Shown: piece by piece, positions 24,395-34,799 of the stretch
How positions within the stretch are numbered: position 1 is the first letter of the stretch
Layout of the letters: each line of letters starts with the position of its first letter
NCBI GenBank assembly: GCA_017311185.1
Contig: JAESUZ010002711.1
Location: 1-64,000, forward strand
Length of the DNA stretch: 64,000 nucleotides
Origin: Proteles cristata cristata
Lineage: Eukaryota > Chordata > Mammalia > Carnivora > Hyaenidae
Direction: 5' to 3'
Notes under the pieces: model-generated
Told to the model about the DNA's origin: nothing
What the model saw: the letters and a program-made list of their open reading frames with translations, nothing else
Databases searched by the model: none
Made by a program: the position numbers and the translations under genes

Positions 24395-24621
24395 TTTTTT
24401 TTTTTTACTGCTTTTTTATTTATTTCTAGCAGAGAGAGAGAGAGAGAGACAGCGTGAGCAGGGGAGGGTCAGAGAGAGAGGGAGTCACAGACTGAAATAG
24501 GCTCCAGGCTCTGAGCTCGCAGTCAGCACAGAGCCCGACACGGGGCTAGAACCCACGAACCGCGAGATCATGACCTAAGCGAAAGTCGGACGCTTAACCG
24601 ACTAAACCACCCAGGTGCCCC
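24395..24621 (-). repeat. CAN-SINE, antisense
   Basis: T-rich tail, TTTATTTCTAGCAGAGAGAG, GGGGCTAGAACCCACGAACC B box, ending CCACCCAGGTGCCCC. Confidence 0.93.
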
Positions 24622-24639
24622 ATTTTTTAGATAGTCATA

Positions 24640-25282
24640 ATAAACTAAAATATGTATTTAACCAAAAGTGTTGATGATCTACATAGGAGGATAAATAAAT
24701 CTCTTGCCGAAGTTGCAAGCATTCTGGAGCTAGGGGAAAAAAGAGTTTAATGTCTCACCCCTCAAAATACAGATTTTCTGATACCCCATTCCCCTTTTCA
24801 GTCTAGCAGTCTACTCTATTGTTCTGATTATATTGTCTAGTTTCTTTCCAGAGAATATACCTCCACCTCTGCAGGATAGGGCAAAGGTAGTTGCCTAACT
24901 AATGGGGTAGGAGAGCATATGAGAGAAAACTGACAGTTTCTATTCCAGCTTTCAAATACCATATTCTCAGTGCTTCCTATCTGCCTCAATTTACAACTAT
25001 CTGTACTTCCTAGTCCCTCCACTTTAGTCCTTTGCGTCTTTACAGCTCTCTGCAGTGAGAATGAGCTTGCTTCTCCATGACACTGCCCTAGATAGCTGCT
25101 TAGGTTTGCCCTCTCCCTTCTGCTAAGACATTTACTATTCCTCCAATACTTTCCTACTTCTGGCATCGGTTTTCCAGTATTTCCAAGTTTCATTGAAGAT
25201 GGTATTTTTATTTCTCTTTTCTGGGTTATTCTTTTGAACTGATTTTCAAGAGAAGAAAGGGGGAGATGTCACCATCTTAAAA
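24640..25282. other. Unassigned stretch
   Basis: No gene or repeat family recognised. A 118-codon antisense frame (25193-24837) has no supporting splice signals or motif. Confidence 0.35.
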
Positions 25283-25293
25283 CTGAAAGTCCA

Positions 25294-25552
25294 GGGGCAC
25301 CTGGGTGGCTTAGTTGGTTAAGCGTCCGACTTTCACTTAGGTCATGATCTCACCGTTCGTGGGTTCGAGCCCCGCGTCGGGCTCTGTGCTGACTGCCAGC
25401 TCAGAGCCTGGAGCCTGTTTCTGAGTTTGTGACTCCCTCTCTCTCTGACCCTCCCCTGCTCACGCTGTCTCTCTCTCTCTGACCCTCCCCTGCTCACGCT
25501 GTCTCTCTCTCTCTCTCCTAGAAATAAATAAAAAACATTAAAAAAAAAAACC
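25294..25552 (+). repeat. CAN-SINE with internal duplication
   Basis: GGGCACCTGGGTGGCTTAGT head and B box GGGTTCGAGCCCCGCGTCGG. The CT-rich part contains a tandem duplication of TCTGACCCTCCCCTGCTCAC plus GCTGTCTCTCTCTC (25443-25510). CTGAAAGTCCA flanks at 25283-25293 and 25553-25563. Confidence 0.94.
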
Positions 25553-25564
25553 CTGAAAGTCCAT

Positions 25565-26740
25565 ATTATTGCTAATATTTAAGATTTAGGAGACAACACA
25601 TGAAAATGTTTGTTGACATGAATTGGAAGAAGTGGAAATGTATTTCCATATGACAACAATTGGCAGGTGCTGGGTAGTGGCTGCTCCTTTCTAAAAGGGA
25701 CCTGTGGCACCATGGAGGCAGGTCACAGGTTCCACCTCCCGCTGGTGACTAATGCCTGGCTTTCCCTTACTGCTTTAAATGCCTAACCCTAATGGCTTTT
25801 GAGTTTGTGAGCCCACTTCTAAGGAACGACTACAGGAGTAGGTGGCGGACGTGGAACAGGGAAAACGTCATTGGAAGAGATGAGGCCAGGGAACTGAAGG
25901 CCAAAGAGTTTGATGGTCCATCCACATGGATGTTGAAGTCATTAAAACGTGTGCCAGAATAAAGAAAGAGAGGAAGTCAGTGTATGATAATGAAGAGGAA
26001 GAAAAAGGTGGTAGAGCTTACAAGCGTAAACTTTAGAGGGGCCAGCTTTTAGATTTTTCTTGTTTTGTTTTTTGGTATGAGAAGGAGCAAGAAATGGTTT
26101 TAAAGAGGTAGTACTAGCAAGGAGGAAACTTACCCCAACTTTTGGCCTTCTTCGAGGTACCTGGGGTTCAAGAGACAAAACAGTAGAGGGCTGCAGGAAG
26201 CAGCAGTGACTCAGGGGGATAGGTGGATATCAAGCAAGGACAGAAACTAAAGAGAATGTTTCAACAATGCGCTAAAGTTGTGGGGGGGGGGGGGCTTGCT
26301 CACAGATAGAACATCCCAGAGAGCAAATAGATAGCTTTGGAGGGATGGAAATTGGGTCTCCTTAACCTGAGGTGAACAGAAAAATAAATCTGGATGATAT
26401 TGGCTGACTGGAGGGACTTGAACTTTTGGTGGTTGCTGATGGCATTAGTGAGACATTTCTTAGAGCAGTGCTATAAAAGCCATAGCTGCAATCTATTAGA
26501 CAGGTGGAATATAAATTGGGTGGGGTTGTGATTAACATTTAAAAAAATGAAATAGAAGAGAATAGAAAGGTTTTATCCAGGTAGTAAGGTAAAATATTGT
26601 ATCCAGAAACTTTTGCTTCAGGGGTGTGTGTGTGTGTGTGTGTGCACGTGCACGTGCACGTGCACACACGAGTACTAGGACACCTATATATGTCTGTGTA
26701 TGCTGGTCATTATTTAAAATGTTTCATACTGGAAGTAGCA
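25565..26740. other. Unassigned stretch with simple repeats
   Basis: No coding exon recognised. Contains a G run at 26281-26294 and the GT/CACGTG tract described separately. Confidence 0.35.
26622..26670. repeat. (GT)n joined to CACGTG palindromic tract
   Basis: About ten GT units run into three overlapping CACGTG hexamers and a CACACAC end. Positions 26638-26669 form a perfect 32-base palindrome. Confidence 0.9.
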
Positions 26741-26741
26741 G

Positions 26742-26971
26742 TCAAAAATTTTTGTTTTGTTTTGTTTTAATGTTTATTTCTGAGAAAGAGAGAGAGACAG
26801 CGTGAGCAGGGGAGGGTCAGAGAGAGAGGGAGACACAGAACCTGAAGCAGGCTCCAGGCTCTGAGCTAGCTGTCAGCACAGAGCCCGATGCGGGGCTCGA
26901 ACCCATGAACCGTGAGATCATGACCTGAGCCGAAGTTGGACACTTAACCGACTGAGCCACCCAGGCGCCCC
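26742..26971 (-). repeat. CAN-SINE, antisense, near-consensus
   Basis: TTTTGTTTTGTTTTAATGTT tail, full body, GGGGCTCGAACCCATGAACC, ending GAGCCACCCAGGCGCCCC. Confidence 0.95.
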
Positions 26972-27983
26972 TGACCTCTAATTTAATTCAATAGTAGTTG
27001 GAGAACGTACTTCATATAATTTCAACACTTTAAAATTTATTAAGGGCTTGTTTCATAGCTGAATGTATAATCTATCCCATAGAATGTTCCATGTGCATTT
27101 GAGAAGAATGTGTATTTTTGCTATTGTTGGGAGTGGCACAGATGTTTTGAGTCTACTTGGTTTATAGTGTTGTTCAAGTATTCTATTTTCTTGCTGACCT
27201 TCTGTCTTGCTTTATCCATCATAGAAACTGAGGATGTTGAAATCTTCAATTATTATTGTTGAATTCTCTATTTTTCCCCTTCAATAATGTAAATTTTTGC
27301 TATTTTGGTGCTCAGTTGTTACATAAATATATGCGTCTACTTGTTATGTTTTTTTGATGGATGGACCCTTTTGTCAGTATAAAAGTTCTTCTTTGTGTCT
27401 AGTAACAATTTATTCTGAAAGTTTATTTTGTTTGATATTGTTATAGCCATTCCATCTTTCTTTTTTCTATTTTTTTTTATGGTACATGTCTTCTTTCCAT
27501 CCTTTTCCTTTCAACACATTTGTTTCCTTAAAGTTGTCTCTCATAGACAGTGTACAGGTGGATCATGCTTTCATATCCATTCTGCCAATCTCTTGTCTTT
27601 TCATTGAAATGTTTAGTGATTCACATTTAAAGTCATTAGTGATAAGGTAGGATTTATGGCTGCCATTTTGCTATCTGTTCTTTTACATGTCTTAGGTCTT
27701 CTTTGTTCTTGTATTTCTCTACTCCTGCCTTCTTTTGTGTTATATATTTTCAAATGTACCATTTTGATTTTCTTCTTGTCTCTTTTCCTATATTCTAAAA
27801 AGTTGTTTTCTTAATGGTTGTCCTAGGGATTACAATTAACTTCTTAATTTAAAATAATCTAATAATCTAAGCAGAATTAGTACCAACTTGATTTCAATAG
27901 TACATCCAAACTATGCTCCAATATAGCTCCATTCTCTACTTCCTTTGTGCTATTATTGCTTTTACATTACATACAAATTACAT

Positions 27984-28204
27984 TTTTATTTTTTCATTTT
28001 TTTGTTTTATTTATTTTTGAGAGAGAGAGAGAGAAAATGTGAGTGGGGAAGGGGCAGAGAGAGAAGGAGACACGGAATCCTAAGTAGGCTCCAGGCTCTG
28101 CGCTATCAGCACAGAGCCTGACGTGGGACTTGAACTCACCAACCAGGTGATTTTGACCCAAGCCAAAGTCAGATGCTTAACTGACGGAGCCACCCAGGCG
28201 CCCC
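27984..28204 (-). repeat. CAN-SINE with 11-bp TSD
   Basis: Antisense copy ending GAGCCACCCAGGCGCCCC. ACAAATTACAT flanks it at 27973-27983 and 28205-28215. Confidence 0.94.
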
Positions 28205-28319
28205 ACAAATTACATATTTATACATTATAAATATATATTCAGTGGTCTTTTAAATCATACAGAAAAAAGTTCCAAGTAAAAATATTTTGATTAAAAGACT
28301 TTAAAAATAAAAAACATCA

Positions 28320-28540
28320 GGGGCGCCTGGGTGGCTCCATTGGTTAAACCCAGCTTCGGTTCAGGTCATGATCTCGTAGTTTGCGGGTTCTAGCCCCAGG
28401 TCGAGCTCTGTGCTGATAGCTAGCTCAGAGCCTGGAGCCTATCTTCAGATTCTGTGTCTCCCTCTCTTTCTGTCCCTCTCCTGCTCACGCTGTCTCTTTC
28501 TCTCTTAAACATAAATAAAACATAAAAAAATAAAAATAAA
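28320..28540 (+). repeat. CAN-SINE, sense
   Basis: GGGGCGCCTGGGTGGCTCCA head, with a short deletion after GGTTAAAC, B box GGGTTCTAGCCCCAGGTCGA, and a long AAATAAA-rich tail. Confidence 0.93.
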
Positions 28541-29817
28541 TAAAAACAAAATATTTTATACTCTCTTTTACATTCAACTATGCAGTTATCTTTACTGGTG
28601 TTCTTTATTTCTTTGTACGGATTCAAGTTACTGTCTAGTATCTTTTCATTTCAGCCTGAAGGACTCTTTTGGCATTTCTTGTAAAGTGTGTATGCTGGCG
28701 ATGATTTGTCAGTTTTTGTCTGGTGATGCCTTAATTTCCTTCATTTTTGAAGGATATGTTGCTAGATGTAGAATTCTTCACCAATAGTCTTTTTCTTTCA
28801 GCCCTTGAAATGTCTTCCCTTCTGACCTCCACAATTTCTGATGAGAAGTGAGATATTACTCTTATAGAGAATCCCTTGCATGCGATGAGTTGCTGTTTTC
28901 CTCGAAGATTTCAAGATTCTCTCATTGTCTTTGGCTTTCGATAATTTGACTATTGTCAGTCTAGGTGTGAACTGTCTTGAGTGTATCCTACTTGGAATTA
29001 CTTGAGCTCCTTGGATGTGCAGATTAATATAATTTCATAAAACCTGAGACTTTTTCTGTCATGTATTCAAATACTTTTTGTATCCCTTCTCTCTCCTTCC
29101 CTTCTGGGGATCTATGCATATGTTGGTATGCCTAATTGTTCTTTATAGTTTTTGGAGGTTCTGTCCATTTTTCTTCATTGTTTTTTTCTTTCTGTTTCTT
29201 ATACTGGATAACCTCAATTGATTTATTTTCAAATTTATTGACTCTTATTTCTGCCATTTCAAATATGTTGTTGAGCCCTTCTAATGAATATTTCATTGTA
29301 TTTTCAACTCTAACGTTTTCTTTTTTTAAAAATTTTGATCTCCTTTTATATTATCTATTTGGTGAGACATTGTTCTCAGACTTCCCTATAAGTCTTTATA
29401 AATAATCTCCTTTAGTGAACATATTTATAATAGATGATTTAAAGTCTTTGTCCAATAAGTCTAATGCCTGAGTTTCCTTAAGGACAGTTTCTATTGTTTT
29501 CTTACTCTATATTGGCCATATTTTTCTGTTGCTTTCCAAGTCCTATAATTTTCTGTTGAAATCTGGACATTTTCAATAACAGGATGTGGCAACTCCAGAA
29601 ATTATATACTTCCTGCTCCACTCCAAGATTTGTTGTTGTTGGTGTTTGTTGTTTTGTTTGTTCAGTAACTCTGCTGGGCTAATTCCATAAAGTATGTATT
29701 CTTTGTCATGTTTGGTCACCAAAGTTTCTTTACAGTTGTTTAGTGTCAGCCAAGTATTGGACAGAGATTTCCTTACATGTTTTTGAACCAGTAAGTGTCC
29801 CAGCTTTTGCTGAGAGG

Positions 29818-29820
<3 letters not shown>

Positions 29821-29851
<31 letters not shown>
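29821..29851. repeat. (GT)n microsatellite
   Basis: About fifteen perfect TG units inside antisense L1 sequence. Confidence 0.95.
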
Positions 29852-29852
<1 letters not shown>

Positions 29853-30024
29853 CACACCTTCAACTATTGATAAGTAGTTTACTATTGATAAGTAGTTTAC
29901 ATCTCTTCCTTGGCCTTCACATTCTGCTTGCCACTGAACATCAAGGTCAGCCAGATGTCAGAGATTAGGGCCTTATCAGGTGTTCCCTGAACATATGCAC
30001 AGTCCTTAATCCTATGGATTCTCA

Positions 30025-30120
30025 TTCCTCTTCCTTCCTTCCCTCCCTCCCTCCTTCTTTCCCTCCCTCCTTCCTTCCCTTCCTTCCTTCCCTTCCTTCC
30101 TTCCTTCCTCCCTCCCTCTT
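30025..30120. repeat. (CCTT)n/(CCCT)n polypyrimidine tract
   Basis: Almost pure pyrimidine on the + strand, built of CCTT and CCCT tetramers: a microsatellite able to form triplex DNA. Confidence 0.93.
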
Positions 30121-30740
30121 ATTTATTTGGTTAGCCTCTTGTTAGCCCCAAGTAGTTTCACTACCTCAGGCAGCTGTAATGTTAAACAATTGCTACTAAT
30201 TGTTTCTGACAAATGCCCTAAGAATTGAGCTGTTTGCACAAAGTGAGTTCTGAGCCAGGTCAAATAAAGACAAGCTTTATGAAAGGAACTTTTCAGGATG
30301 CTGTCAACAAGTCAAATAATGACAGTTATCTGGGGATGGGGCTTTGGGGGAGTTCTAAACCCATTCTGTTGCCTCCAGTGGCTGCTAGTATGCCTGTTTT
30401 TAAAACCAATGTAGTTATAAGGTTGCTGTTGGTATGCAAGGCTACCACAGAGCTGGAGAGGAGATGTGAACTGGGCAAGTCAAATGCTAGGAAGCTCACT
30501 GTTCTTTACCAAAACTCAATACTCTTTCATGTCTATGCATTCTTTAGATAGTTGCAAGCTTTTGGTTAATTTCTCATGTTCTGAGAAGGTTGATTTCGAC
30601 AATTTTAGCCAGCGTTCCCTTTTTATGGAGAAGCAGATTTTCTGCCATTCTGGAAGTGCTTCTACCAGATTTATTTTTGTCTTTCATTATCCTGAATTGA
30701 TCCCCTCAGCCTCTAGCTGTCTATATCCTTGAGTACAGTA

Positions 30741-32200
30741 TGGTATTTTCATCAAATGTCTTACAAATAATATGAGAAGGTGGTATGAAAGGCATAGAAA
30801 ATGATGAATACATAAGTACAAACCCTGATGTTTTTTCAAAGTATGACTCCAAGGTCTTCTCCCATGTGCGGAGATATATTTGAAATGTCAAAGATCTATC
30901 AATTCTTCGTTTTAGGTGAGAGCTAAAACTTCTGGATAAACAAAAGTGAAGTAGAGTCAGACTAGTTTTCCTACCAAAGTGACTGTGAAATCATGTTGGG
31001 ATCCCCCTAGAAGGAGACTGTTTTGGTCTACTGTTCTTACATGCTAATTAACTTGAAAATACCGTGTTTAAATAGAGGTACAAAAGGGGTGTACTGTGGA
31101 AAGTGGGCATTAACATTTGATAATTCTGCCTGGTGCACAGGTACTTGTTATCTGTACTCTTTATATATTCATGTCATACAGACAGACAGACAGACAGACA
31201 CACACACACAGAGGCAGTTTTTGCTTTGCAGATTCAGGTATGTTGGATGTTAGCTACTCTGGCTTAGTTAAATAACACCAGTTGCTCAACAATATGGTTC
31301 AAATTTCAGCTATCGTAGCGTATCGACTCTGAGAAAATGCACAAAATTCCATGGAGCTCCTTAGTCCACAAATCACTATGTAAATAACACGTGTATCATG
31401 ATCAGTGAGCAATCAGAGCAGTTCTTTCAAAGTCTATCAGTTGTTGGTTATTGCACACCTGTTACACAGTTTAGGTAATGACAGCAAAGTGTGCAGTTGT
31501 GTTACCTCCTTTTTTCCCAGTGATAAACTCAGACAGCATTGTATAAAAATGGGTAACTGAGAGAATTGATCAACAAAAGTGATAGTGCAGCAAAGAAACA
31601 AAAAAATGATAAAGATGAAAGTTTAAATGAAATTTGAATGGAATATAAAATGTATTATAGAAAAAATAGGCTACTGTCAATATACTGACATTGCCATCTT
31701 TCCAAAAACTCTAGATTTGCAGCCAGAAGAACTTACTGAATATGAAGTAATATGAGGAAAGTGGTTGTGACAAAAAGGATAAGGATGTCCCAGAATGACA
31801 TGTTAAAGGAACTCCTATATTTCACAACATTGAAAGCACAGAGAGTAAAATGCTGAAAGTGATCCAAACATGGTGCATTACCAAGGCTCAGACAAGATGC
31901 TTTCTGGGTACTTAAAAATTCTATCAGGAGTAGACTGGCACTATTCAAATTACTCTCAATAATTTTCCCTTACAAAGAAATAGAAGTTTAATTATCAACA
32001 TTTGTAATGTTTCAAACTATAGGGTATTAAATAATTAGCTTTACTTTTTTCCCCTTTTATTTCTTTATACATTTACAACCACCAGTAAAGAGAGTTTGGA
32101 ACGTTTTGACAACATTTTTAAAGATCATGGAACGATCTTAATTTTTCTCATTGATAATTAAGATAGTTTTGCACGGTTGACAGTCATTCTCACAGTTCCA
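30741..32200. other. Unassigned stretch upstream of the CpG island
   Basis: Mostly unique-looking AT-rich DNA without CAN-SINEs. The only simple repeat is at 31179-31210. Regulatory sequence for the downstream gene could lie here, but nothing specific is visible. Confidence 0.35.
31179..31210. repeat. (CAGA)n(CA)n microsatellite
   Basis: Five or six CAGA units run into CACACACACA. Confidence 0.93.
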
Positions 32201-32244
32201 AATGACCGTGCAAATGAGGACTGCAGATATATATTACATACATC

Positions 32245-32400
32245 ATGTATATAATATGCATCACATTTATAGTATGTATATGCACACACATACAGGCATG
32301 TATATAATATATATCACACTATACTATGTCTATGCACGCACGTACATGCATGTATATAATATATATCACATTATAGTATGTATATGTACACACACATGCA
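32245..32400. repeat. AT-rich minisatellite, three ~52-bp units
   Basis: Units start at 32245, 32298 and 32350, each opening ATGTATATAATAT and running through ATCACA, TATAGTATGTATATG (second unit diverged) and a CACACA/CATGC tail. Unit lengths are 53, 52 and 50. It lies about 160 bases upstream of the CpG island. Confidence 0.8.
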
Positions 32401-32706
32401 TTTTGTAGAGATGCATTTTATGTGAACAAAATCTTCAACACTTCAGGCTAGAACCCCTAAATGATGATTACAAACCAGTAACTGGTAACTATAAATTTAA
32501 AAAAAATTTTTTTTTCTATCCTGGAAGCTTGTCATGGGATTCTCATAGACTCCACATAGTTGCAAATCAGCTCCCGTCGCCCGCTGAGGAAACTGAGGCA
32601 CCGCGGCGCAGGGCCAGGCGGCGCCAGTGGGCGGGGGCGGCGGCCCGGGCGCTCCCGGAGCTCCGGGAGCCGGAGCCCCGCAAGGCCCGCCGCCCGCCCC
32701 GGACGC

Positions 32707-32961
32707 ATGCGGGGGCTGCGCTGGCCGGGCGGAGGGGGCGGAGGGGCGGTGCGGGCCGCGGCGGCGGGCGGCGGGCCACGCACGGCGGCGGCGGCGGCGG
32801 GAGCGGCGGGCCACGCACGGCGACGGCGGCGGCGGGAGCGGGAGCCCCGGCCACGCGCGGCCGTAGCGGCGGCGGCGGCGGCGGGAGCGGGAGCCGGGCG
32901 CGCACGGCCGCGGCGGCGGGAGCGGCGGGAGCTGTGGCGGCGGCGGATGGCCCAGAGCTGA
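32707..32961 (+). other. Upstream open reading frame in the first-exon 5' region
   Basis: An ATG at 32707 begins an 85-codon frame (MRGLRWPGGG, then mostly Gly, Ala and Arg) that ends at the TGA at 32959-32961. It lies in the same frame as the main coding start; one codon (TCT) after its stop comes an in-frame ATG at 32965. A second ATG at 32947 shares the stop and gives a 4-codon frame (MAQS). The composition is that of a CpG island read in one frame, so a functional peptide is doubtful. If transcription begins upstream of 32707, it could reduce initiation at 33043. Confidence 0.4.
32773..32935. repeat. GC-rich minisatellite with GCG runs
   Basis: Four degenerate units each contain a (G)GCCACGCACGG-like core followed by a GCG run and GGGAGC. 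The cores are at 32776, 32811, 32851 and about 32898, so spacing is about 35, 40 and 47 bases. Long GCG trinucleotide runs occur at 32784-32800 and 32863-32883. It sits in the presumed promoter or 5' UTR of the gene and is likely to be length-variable. Confidence 0.75.
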
Positions 32962-33042
32962 TCTATGCGGCGCTTGGAGGGGCTGTGTCTGCGGCGCCGG
33001 CGGCGGCGGCGGGGCCCTGCCCGCGAGCGGAGCGGGGACAAG

Positions 33043-33137
33043 ATGAAGTACCAGAAATACCTGACGGTGCTGCAGATGGCCATCGGCGTCACCCCCTCCA
33101 ACCGCGGCAGCCTCCTGCCGCTCAAGAGGAAGCTGTG
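33043..33137 (+). CDS. First coding exon of an unidentified gene (32 codons)
   Basis: The ATG at 33043 opens MKYQKYLTVLQMAIGV and continues to KRKLW, where a consensus donor (CTGTG|GTGAGG, GT at 33138-33139) splits the Trp codon after two bases. Read without splicing, the frame stops at once (TGA at 33139). The first base of the exon at 46259 completes TGG and the frame stays open, which strongly supports the pair as real. The ATG has A at -3, an adequate context. A weaker in-frame ATG at 32965 would add 26 arginine-rich residues; a stop at 32959-32961 closes the frame above that. The peptide has no evident signal sequence or membrane segment and ends in a basic LKRKLW. I do not recognise the family; the short basic leader could equally be an alternative first exon of a larger signalling or scaffold protein. 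The 5' end of the exon, with its UTR, is undefined. Confidence 0.8.
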
Positions 33138-33146
33138 GTGAGGGCG

Positions 33147-33208
33147 CGGCGGGAGCGGCGGGCGCGGGTCGGGGTCGGGGTCGGGGCCGGGGCGGGGGCG
33201 GGCGGGCA
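33147..33208 (+). repeat. G-rich GGTCGG/GGGGC tandem tract
   Basis: Just after the exon 1 donor the sequence reads GGGTCGGGGTCGGGGTCGGG and then GGCCGGGGCGGGGGCGGGCGGG. There are at least seven runs of three or more G, which meets the usual pattern for G-quadruplex formation on the + strand and in the nascent intron. Confidence 0.7.
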
Positions 33209-33599
33209 GCGAGGCCGCCGGCGGCCGGGCCCGACGGGCGCCGAGAGCAGGGAGCGCAGCAGCCATTTCGGAGCCCGTGGGGCCCGAGCGTTGCCGCGTC
33301 CCGCGTCCACGCGGGCTCGTGCAGCCGCGACCCTCGACTGTGCCCCGCGACACGTAGAGCGGCGCGCTGCCGGGAGGGAGGGGCGGGGAGCCGGCGGCTC
33401 ACGGGCACCGGGGCACCGGTCTCCCGCCCGGGACTGTCCTTTCAGCCCCATCCCCGCCACTTCTGGCTCAGAATTTCCTCCAGCGAGGCTCCCGTGGAGG
33501 CAGCCAGCAATTTATTAGCTCTGCTTGCGTTTTCTGTTATTTCTCACAATCCATCTGCTGTGGATGCAGAGTGAAGGGCGAGCCGCTCCCACCGTAAGG

Positions 33600-34185
33600 G
33601 GAGTAAGTTGCGAGATTATAATTGCATTATCGGAGACTGCGTTTTATCTGCACGCGTTACAGTTCCTCTGACCTGGAAACTGTTATTGGGGTAACGGGAA
33701 AAGATCGCCCTTAAAAGAAAAATGTCTGGAGGTTTTCCAGATCTGGTTTGCACAGTTGATTATCTATCGGATAGTATTGCATTTTATTAGCGTTTAAACG
33801 TGCAATATGGAATCCCCGTGGGCTGTCTGGGCATTCCATCGCCTGGAGACTTAAGTGTAAGGTTCTGTCACAAAAGAAATAGTCCAGGAAAGGGATGGGG
33901 ACTGTAGGAAAACTATGCCAGAAATTTTGGTGTTCAAGTGGCTATTTTAATTTTAAAATTTGTGGTCAGTGGGGTCCATAGAGATTTACTCACTTCAATT
34001 TTAATTGAATTTAATTTCAAGGTTATAGAGAAAAGGAAGTGAGGCTACTTTTAGGCATTTGAGAAAAGTAGTTTCTGCTCTCTAAGACAAAATGAAAGAG
34101 TGATCCAAGGCATGGAAAGATTGAGCAACCAAGAAAAAGAGTTTAAAAAAAAAATCCCAATAATGGAGGCTTTTGGAGGTAAGAC
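33600..34185. other. Intron 1 start, no recognisable element
   Basis: Unique-looking sequence directly downstream of the CpG island. Nothing beyond ordinary AT-rich stretches and a short A run at 34145-34154 could be recognised. Confidence 0.5.
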
Positions 34186-34187
34186 CA

Positions 34188-34400
34188 AAATGTATGGACA
34201 GCCAAGTTCACGTTTCAGCTGTGCCACTTAACTGTGTGACCTTAAGCAAGTTACTGGAGTATCTGTTTCTTGGTGTGTGCCAGGTGAATGATGCTATCTA
34301 CCTCATGGGGTCATACTCTGATCAACTGAGGTATTGAATACACAGTGTCTGCCACTATGCCTGGTGGAATCATGTGTGCTTACTGAATACAAGTGTCTTC
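34188..34400 (+). repeat. MIR SINE
   Basis: The sequence carries the MIR core: CTGTGCCACTTAACTGTGTG then ACCTTAAGCAAGTTACT at 34218-34254, followed by TGATGCTATCTACCTCATGG. An old mammalian-wide SINE in intron 1. Confidence 0.75.
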
Positions 34401-34547
34401 CTCACTGCCCCACTCCCATGTGGGGATTTTTTTCTCTCTTTAAAAAAAAGAGATTTATTCTGCAAAAGGTATTTTAACTTGATGAACAGCAAGTGACAGC
34501 ACATCGTAGACTAGGCAGGTAAAAGTTAGCAGTAATTAAGAAATGTT

Positions 34548-34660
34548 CATGGCTCAGTGGGTAGAATATTTGACTCTTGGTCTCAGGATCTTGAGTTCAA
34601 GCCCCACGTTGAGTGTGGAGCTTCCGAAAGAGGGAAAGAGAGAGAAAGAGAGAAAGAAAA
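34548..34660 (+). repeat. Older CAN-SINE (tRNA-derived head), AG-rich tail
   Basis: ATGGCTCAGTGGGTAGAAT, then TCTTGAGTTCAAGCCCCACG, are tRNA-like A- and B-box regions of the carnivore SINE. The body is short and is followed by an AAAGAG-rich tail. It is diverged from the common felid type elsewhere in the window. Confidence 0.65.
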
Positions 34661-34799
34661 GTAAAAAAAAAAAGGAAAAGATTTTAGCAAATATATGAAA
34701 ACTGTGTCGCTATTGTGAAGCAGGAAGCAGTAACATTTGAAGATGGCTTTTTTGATTCATGGTATACAGGAAGCAAAAACAGGTCACCATGAACAGTCT

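Larger units (their letters stand above)
26985..30740 (-). repeat. Long old L1, antisense
   Basis: CCCATAGAATGTTCCATGTG, TTTAGTGATTCACATTTAAA, GTTGTCCTAGGGATTACAAT, TTCAGCCCTTGAAATGTCTT and TTTCTGTTGAAATCTGGACA follow one another in antisense L1 order. SINEs interrupt at 27984-28204 and 28320-28540. The right end (about 29600-30740) is the least certain part. Confidence 0.6.
32560..33450 (+). promoter_or_regulatory. CpG island promoter
   Basis: An abrupt switch from AT-rich DNA to about 0.9 kb of very GC- and CpG-rich sequence, the only such island in the window. It holds GC boxes of Sp1 type (for example GGAGGGGGCGGAGGGGCGG at 32731-32749) and a CGCATGCG core at 32705 resembling an NRF1 site. 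No TATA box is seen, as is usual for broad, housekeeping-type promoters. Exon 1 of the + strand gene lies inside it, so transcription probably starts somewhere between about 32560 and 32960. The exact start cannot be read from sequence, and bidirectional activity is possible. Confidence 0.9.

Noticed and set aside
30225..30732. Two overlapping sense frames of about 88-108 codons as a possible exon
   Set aside because: The sequence continues the antisense L1-like block, lacks splice sites, and has no recognisable protein similarity.
32497..33518. Long open frames on both strands of the CpG island (up to about 330 codons)
   Set aside because: They consist almost wholly of Ala, Gly, Arg and Pro because GC-rich DNA has few stop codons. 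They read straight through the real exon 1 splice donor and lack recognisable domains.
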